Below are positions 15,702-19,694 of a stretch of 19,694 nt of DNA, piece by piece. The position numbers and the translations under genes are program-made. The notes below the pieces were generated by a model that saw only the letters and a program-made list of their open reading frames with translations, was not told the origin of the DNA and ran no database searches. The DNA lies in NCBI GenBank assembly GCA_002713705.1, contig PAUJ01000014.1, positions 95,456 through 115,149 of the forward strand. The letters run 5' to 3'. This stretch comes from Flavobacteriaceae bacterium. Lineage in GTDB: Bacteria; Bacteroidota; Bacteroidia; Flavobacteriales; Flavobacteriaceae. The first letter of the stretch is position 1; every line of letters begins with the position of its first letter.

Positions 15702-16274
15702 TTAAGTAATTTTTTTCCTGATTCTACTGAGTGACTGAGGTGTAACACCTATATATGATGCAATGTATTTTAATGGTATTTCTTTAATCAAATTTGGACG
15801 TTCCGTAAATAAGTTAAAATAACGTTTTTCAGCAGAATCATTTAATAAAGATAAAGCTCTATTTGATTTTATAATAAATAAGCGTTCCGCTACCAGACGA
15901 CCAATTAAATTTCCAATTTTCGTATGTTTATATACCTTTTGTAAATCGGAATATGTAATACTCAACAAACTTGTTTCAACTAGTGTTTCTAATTTATATA
16001 GTGAAGGAGCTTGAGTTAAAAATGAACTGTATGCACTTATGAATTCGTTCTCAAAACTGAACCCATAAGTAATTTCATCTGCTTCTTCTTTTTTGGGAAT
16101 TAATAATCTGACAATTCCTTTTTCTATAAACGAAATATGATTTTCTACTTCACCTATTTCTGTAATTATAGATTTTTTTGGATAACTATTTTTATGAAGT
16201 TTTGATGAGAAAAAACTCCAATCTTCATCGTTAATTTCGGTAATGCTTTTTATGTATTTTCTGATTTTATCCAA
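15702..16274 (-). CDS. Crp/Fnr-family transcriptional regulator
   Basis: A 190-residue regulator with an N-terminal cyclic-nucleotide-binding-type beta-roll (about 25-110: KKSIITEIGEVENHISFIEKGIVRLL) and a C-terminal winged helix-turn-helix whose recognition region is IPLKYIASYIGVTPQSLSRIRKK (166-188). The cAMP-contacting Arg of true CRP is not visible in the phosphate-binding region (ENEFISAYSSFL, 75-86), and there is no N-terminal Cys cluster of the FNR kind. The effector is therefore unknown, as for most Bacteroidota members of this family. It lies upstream of the desaturase gene on the same strand and diverges from the amidohydrolase gene, so both are plausible targets. Confidence 0.88.
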   Translation of the reverse strand: MDKIRKYIKSITEINDEDWSFFSSKLHKNSYPKKSIITEIGEVENHISFIEKGIVRLLIPKKEEADEITYGFSFENEFISAYSSFLTQAPSLYKLETLVETSLLSITYSDLQKVYKHTKIGNLIGRLVAERLFIIKSNRALSLLNDSAEKRYFNLFTERPNLIKEIPLKYIASYIGVTPQSLSRIRKKIT

Positions 16275-16379
16275 ATCATTTATTTTGAAGTGAAAGTATA
16301 AAAAAGGATTAGCTTGAAGAAATGTTTTCGTAACAGTTATGTTTTTTTCTTTATTTTTACTTTTAATTAATATAAAAAA

Positions 16380-18026
16380 ATGAAAAAAACTCTATTTTTA
16401 TCAGCTATCATTTTAATATTATCTTGTTCTTCAGAAAAAGTAAAAATAGATTTATTAGTTAAAAATGCCAATATTTATACGGTTAATGACAGTTTTGAGA
16501 TTGTTGAAGCTTTTGTTGTAAACAAGGGAAAAATTGTTGCGGTAGGTTTACTTAATGATTTAGAAACAACATATGAACCAACCAGTTTATTTGATGCTCA
16601 AGGAAAAACAATTATTCCTGGATTAATTGATGCTCATGCGCATTTACTTAATTTAGGGATATCTATGCAACAAGTTGATCTAGTTGGTTCCGAGAGCTAT
16701 CAAGAAGTATTAAAAAGAGTCATTACTTTTCAGGAAAATAATAATAGTGATTATATAATAGGTAGGGGTTGGGATCAAAACGATTGGGAAGTAAAAGAAT
16801 TTCCAACCAAAAAAGAATTGGATTTTATATTTCCGAATACTCCCGTTTCACTAACAAGAATTGATGGTCATGCCATGATTGTTAATAGTAAGGCTATAGA
16901 AATGGCAGGAATAACAAAGAATACTAAAATTGCCGGTGGAGAGGTCATTTTAAAGAATGACGAACCAAGCGGTATTCTAATTGATACTCCCATGGGATTG
17001 GTTTGGAATACATATCCTGAAAAAGATAAAGCATATTACATAAAAGCATTAAAGGATGCAGAAAAGAAATGTTTAGAATTTGGCCTCACTACCATTGATG
17101 AAGCAGGCACTAATCGTTTTGTAATTGACTTAGTAGATTCCTTACAGCAAGCAGGTGAAATGTCAATTCGCATTTATGCTATGATAACAAAAGATACATC
17201 AAATTTGGAATATTATTTGAATAAAGGAATCGTTAAAACGGATCGGTTAAATCTTCGGTCGGTAAAAGTTTGGGCAGATGGTGCTTTAGGATCAAGAGGT
17301 GCCGCAATGAAAGACGAATATAGCGATCAACCAGGAAAACATGGTGCTATGATTACCGGTGAAGCTGAATTGACTTCTTTAGCAAAAAGAATTGTAAATG
17401 CAGGTTATCAAATGAATACTCATGCAATTGGAGATTCTGCCAATATTTCGGTATTAAGAGTATATACAGAAATACTTAAAAATGAAGAGGATCCTAGATG
17501 GAGAGTTGAGCATGCTCAAATAGTTTCAAACTCAGATTTTAATTATTTTTCAAATAAAATACTGCCATCCATACAGCCCACTCACGCTACAAGTGATATG
17601 TATTGGGCAGAAGATAGAGTTGGTAAAGAACGTATTAAAGGAGCATATTCCTATAAAACTTTATTAGAAAAATCTGGCTTAGTAGTTTTAGGTACAGATT
17701 TTCCTGTAGAAAAAGTCAATCCAATGTATACATTTTATGCAGCTGTTGCTCGTAAAGATTTAGATAATTATCCTGAAGGAGGTTATAGAATTGATGAAGG
17801 TCTTACAAGGGAAGAAACCCTAAAAGGGATGACAATCTGGGCTGCTTATTCAAATTTTGAAGAGGATGAGAAAGGAAGTATTGAAATTGGAAAGTTTGCG
17901 GATTTTACGGTTTTAGAAAAAAATATTATGAAGATTCCTATAGATGAGATTCCTTCAGTGAAAGTTCATGCTACTTTTATCAATGGTGAAATGGTTTTTA
18001 ATCATGATTTAGGAGAAATAAATTAA
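16380..18026 (+). CDS. Amidohydrolase-superfamily lipoprotein (YtcJ/amidohydrolase_3 type)
   Basis: A 548-residue metal-dependent hydrolase. The N-terminus MKKTLFLSAIILILSC carries a lipobox with the modified Cys at C16, so the mature protein is a lipoprotein. The amidohydrolase motifs follow in order: D84-A-H86-A-H88 (first metal site), DGHAMIVNS (162-170), VKVWADGALGSRG (295-307), where K296 is the candidate bridging Lys, N-T-H348-A-I-G-D, E377-H378 and G-T-D440-F-P-V. This set is that of the amidohydrolase_3 family, whose members include N-substituted formamide deformylases and many uncharacterised proteins. The substrate is unknown, but hydrolysis of an amide or cyclic C-N bond outside the cytoplasm is likely. 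It is transcribed alone, divergent from the Crp/Fnr gene. Confidence 0.88.
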   Translation: MKKTLFLSAIILILSCSSEKVKIDLLVKNANIYTVNDSFEIVEAFVVNKGKIVAVGLLNDLETTYEPTSLFDAQGKTIIPGLIDAHAHLLNLGISMQQVDLVGSESYQEVLKRVITFQENNNSDYIIGRGWDQNDWEVKEFPTKKELDFIFPNTPVSLTRIDGHAMIVNSKAIEMAGITKNTKIAGGEVILKNDEPSGILIDTPMGLVWNTYPEKDKAYYIKALKDAEKKCLEFGLTTIDEAGTNRFVIDLVDSLQQAGEMSIRIYAMITKDTSNLEYYLNKGIVKTDRLNLRSVKVWADGALGSRGAAMKDEYSDQPGKHGAMITGEAELTSLAKRIVNAGYQMNTHAIGDSANISVLRVYTEILKNEEDPRWRVEHAQIVSNSDFNYFSNKILPSIQPTHATSDMYWAEDRVGKERIKGAYSYKTLLEKSGLVVLGTDFPVEKVNPMYTFYAAVARKDLDNYPEGGYRIDEGLTREETLKGMTIWAAYSNFEEDEKGSIEIGKFADFTVLEKNIMKIPIDEIPSVKVHATFINGEMVFNHDLGEIN

Positions 18027-18055
18027 TGATGGTTTTTGATTTTTTGAAAAAGTGA

Positions 18056-18826
18056 TTATTTTCCTCCTTTAGCCTGAAGATCTTCCATGCAAAGTGAATC
18101 TAAACTCGGAACATTTATTCTATTTCTAAAACTACCAGGTAAGTTAGTTTCAAAATACATTAAACAATCTTCAACTTTGCAATGTTTTCTATGAGCTAAA
18201 TCTTCGTGATCTGAATGTATATCATCTTCTTGAATGTTCACCAATCCAAATAAGTGTCCAATTTCGTGTTGAAGAGTAGTCTCCTCAAGTACATACAAAT
18301 CTGAGTTTTGTGAAATACTTACTTCTCTAATGGTTTGCTGGTATATCACTACCGAAGTATTTCTGTAGGCAGTACCTAAAGTCACGGATATTTCTGAATC
18401 TGTTGAAGCTTTAGCGTGGCTAAAATAAATAAATATAGCAATGTCATCTGCAACTGTATAATGAATTCTTTGTTCGTCTTCAATTTTTCTGATATCATCA
18501 ATGGTTTGACTCTCTACAAATGGAGTGATGATTTCAGTTTCCACAAAAACAATTCCTCCAGGTTTATTGATGCGACTTTCTAAAAAGCTTTTAAAATCAT
18601 CTATCGCTTCTTGACTTGGTCTGAAACCGATTGTGAAAGCAAGTTCTAGGGTTAAACTTGAGTAAGTGTTTTGAGAAAGTAAATCGGCAGCAGAAGCTCC
18701 AAGAGGCTTTAGATTTTCTGATTTAGCTTCATCTATTAATGGAGTTGATTCATCATCCTTTTTACACGAAATAATTATTAAAAATGTAAAAAGGAAAAAA
18801 AAATGATTAATTTTTATAATCTTCAT
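18056..18826 (-). CDS. Lipoprotein metalloprotease, metzincin-like (archaemetzincin-type motif)
   Basis: A 256-residue protein from the ATG at 18826, which gives a good lipoprotein signal (FLFTFLIIISC, C21) followed by a K-K-D-D-E linker. An in-frame ATG at 18853 would add 9 residues and is less likely given the promoter position. The catalytic part is LQH187EIGHLFGLVN (185-197), then DHED (206-209) and HCKVEDCLM (215-223). The metzincin HExxHxxGxxH third ligand is an Asn here; an H-C-x4-C-x-M block like the archaemetzincin Met-turn region appears 18 residues later, with H207 or H215 as candidate third zinc ligand. Relatives are, from memory, called membrane metalloproteases in Flavobacteriaceae. 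It is probably anchored at the cell envelope; the substrate is unknown. Confidence 0.78.
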   Translation of the reverse strand: MKIIKINHFFFLFTFLIIISCKKDDESTPLIDEAKSENLKPLGASAADLLSQNTYSSLTLELAFTIGFRPSQEAIDDFKSFLESRINKPGGIVFVETEIITPFVESQTIDDIRKIEDEQRIHYTVADDIAIFIYFSHAKASTDSEISVTLGTAYRNTSVVIYQQTIREVSISQNSDLYVLEETTLQHEIGHLFGLVNIQEDDIHSDHEDLAHRKHCKVEDCLMYFETNLPGSFRNRINVPSLDSLCMEDLQAKGGK

Positions 18827-18838
18827 ATTTTTGATTAG

Positions 18839-18854
18839 TATGTTTGTAAACATA
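18839..18854. promoter_or_regulatory. 16-bp palindrome covering two divergent -7 elements
   Basis: TATGTTTGTAAACATA has two perfect 7-base arms around a GT spacer. The plus strand reads TATGTTTG (18839-18846), an exact TAnnTTTG element 23 bases before the ATG at 18869. The minus strand reads TATGTTTA, 7 of 8 matches, 21 bases before the ATG at 18826. The geometry suits back-to-back promoters sharing one site, or an operator for a dimeric regulator. No clear -33 box is seen on either side. Confidence 0.5.
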
Positions 18855-18868
18855 ACTTAATGTTGATA

Positions 18869-19405
18869 ATGAATAAAATTAGCGCTTTCTTATTAACGGT
18901 GTTTTTAGGATTATATTTCTCGGTAGCTGCACAAATAGATGTTTATCAAGATGATATAATAAGCCTTTTAAATTGCAACGGAACTATTCAAAAATATGAT
19001 TTTGAATATGAAAAAACACTCGTTTCTTTAAGGGTCCGCGTAGCTGCCAAAGATACTCCAAACTCCTTTTGGGAAAAATTTAGAGAAGAAAAAAAAGAAA
19101 GTATCCAGGAACTGATCTCAATCTTAGCTTTTGCTTATAGAAAAAACTATTCCTACCCAGAAATAAAAGAATTATTAAATTATTGTAAAACTTCTATTGC
19201 TCAGGAGCAACTTGAGAATGAAAAAGAAGTAACCAATGAAGAACTTAAAATAATTGAAGTTTATAATACAAGTAAAATTACTAAAACGGTACTAGCAAAA
19301 AAAGAAGTCTTAGCAGCAGATATTAAAAGCATTGTTGATGAATGGAAAAGAGAATTATTCGTTAAGGGTCTAGGAGCAATGGTTAAAGCTGGTTATACTA
19401 AATAA
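18869..19405 (+). CDS. Small secreted alpha-helical protein, possibly DUF2059-like
   Basis: A 178-residue protein from the ATG at 18869, with a signal peptide MNKISAFLLTVFLGLYFSVAAQ. An in-frame ATG 9 bases earlier is less likely because it lies too near the promoter palindrome. The mature part is helical and charged. The EVYNTSKITKTVLAKKEVLA region (about 130-149), followed by a helix to the end, recalls the DUF2059 layout of a conserved Y-x-(S/T)-x-x-(G/T) turn and C-terminal helices, but the match is loose. No catalytic motif is seen. It diverges from the metalloprotease gene and may share its control. The function is unknown. Confidence 0.7.
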   Translation: MNKISAFLLTVFLGLYFSVAAQIDVYQDDIISLLNCNGTIQKYDFEYEKTLVSLRVRVAAKDTPNSFWEKFREEKKESIQELISILAFAYRKNYSYPEIKELLNYCKTSIAQEQLENEKEVTNEELKIIEVYNTSKITKTVLAKKEVLAADIKSIVDEWKRELFVKGLGAMVKAGYTK

Positions 19406-19694
19406 GTGTAAGCTTAGCTAAATAATCAAAATTCTCACCTTCTCCTAAAATCTCAAACGATAAGCCATTGTCTAAGCAAGCATCTTTAAAAGTTTGTGGA
19501 TCTAAATACAACCAATTAAAAGGTTCACTTGCCCATTCTTTATAATAAACAGTAAATTTTAATTCACCATAATAGTTATCTGGAGGTACCATAATACTTC
19601 CTTCTTCATCACCACTATCATACATATAGCGTAAATCACTTGAATCAATAATTATTTGTCCTTTTGGATTTAAAAGTGATTTTAAATGCTGAAG
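19398..19694 (-). CDS. C-terminal part of a class I SAM-dependent methyltransferase (5' end outside window)
   Basis: The minus-strand frame is open from the window edge to a TAG at 19398, giving 98 residues; the start codon lies beyond the window. The fragment holds the late Rossmann strands of a class I methyltransferase: LKSLLNPKGQIIIDSSDLRY (about 4-23, a strand after the 'l..l.pgG' turn), YYGELKFTVYYKEW (about 42-55), FNWLYLDPQTFKDACLDNGL (about 59-78) and the terminal F-D-Y-L-A-K-L. The SAM-binding GxGxG motif would be in the missing part. The substrate cannot be told. The 3' end overlaps the convergent small secreted protein gene by 8 bases. An ATG inside the fragment at 19625 is not the start. 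Confidence 0.75.
   Translation of the reverse strand, partial: LQHLKSLLNPKGQIIIDSSDLRYMYDSGDEEGSIMVPPDNYYGELKFTVYYKEWASEPFNWLYLDPQTFKDACLDNGLSFEILGEGENFDYLAKLTLI

Noticed and set aside
18027..18055. Hairpin terminator between the amidohydrolase and the metalloprotease
   Set aside because: Only a weak A/T pairing (TTTTT against AAAAA) is possible, without a GC stem.
1..19694. tRNA, rRNA, CRISPR, insertion sequence or prophage content
   Set aside because: No cloverleaf-like sequence, regular short repeats, transposase or integrase motifs, or terminal inverted repeats were seen in reading both strands.

Overview
The window looks like a chromosomal segment of a marine-type member of the Flavobacteriaceae (Bacteroidota). 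The DNA is very AT-rich. Several proteins belong to families typical of this group: a short secreted protein with an S74-like chaperone C-terminus, an orphan FtsE, a large TPR protein paired with an outer-membrane barrel, and a lipoprotein metalloprotease. Shine-Dalgarno sequences are mostly absent, and a few intergenic regions carry exact copies of the Bacteroidota -7 promoter element TAnnTTTG. The genus cannot be fixed from the sequence.

Region 1 (1-6897) is one end of a surface-polysaccharide locus. It holds the tail of a membrane protein (probably a flippase), a complete Wzx-type O-antigen translocase, a left-handed beta-helix acyltransferase, a GT4-like and a GT4 glycosyltransferase, an FdtA/WxcM-like sugar 3,4-ketoisomerase cupin, and two GT2 glycosyltransferases. 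Together these would make a modified dTDP-sugar, assemble and acylate a lipid-linked repeat unit, and flip it across the inner membrane. The sugar-nucleotide pathway, initiating transferase, polymerase and chain-length genes are not in view and presumably lie upstream. The genes switch strand several times and overlap tail to tail, which suggests a locus built by reshuffling.

Region 2 (6947-9815) carries a secreted subtilisin-like (S8) protease with a non-standard active-site context, then on the opposite strand an FtsE ATPase and a small S74-like secreted protein.

Region 3 (9816-14901) has a 268-bp intergenic region with an inverted repeat around a promoter-like element, then a roughly 1000-residue periplasmic TPR protein followed by a beta-barrel outer-membrane protein. 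The two are probably an operon and a functional pair.

Region 4 (14912-19694) is mixed housekeeping and accessory content: a membrane acyl-CoA desaturase and an upstream Crp/Fnr-family regulator on the minus strand; an amidohydrolase lipoprotein; a divergent pair (metzincin-like lipoprotein protease and a small secreted protein) whose start region is centred on a 16-bp palindrome; and the C-terminal part of a class I SAM-dependent methyltransferase cut by the window end.

No tRNA, rRNA, CRISPR array, insertion sequence or phage gene was recognised. I see no clearly undescribed multi-gene system. The best leads are the TPR/barrel pair, the two secreted proteases with altered catalytic motifs, the probable tandem flippases and the palindromic divergent promoter.
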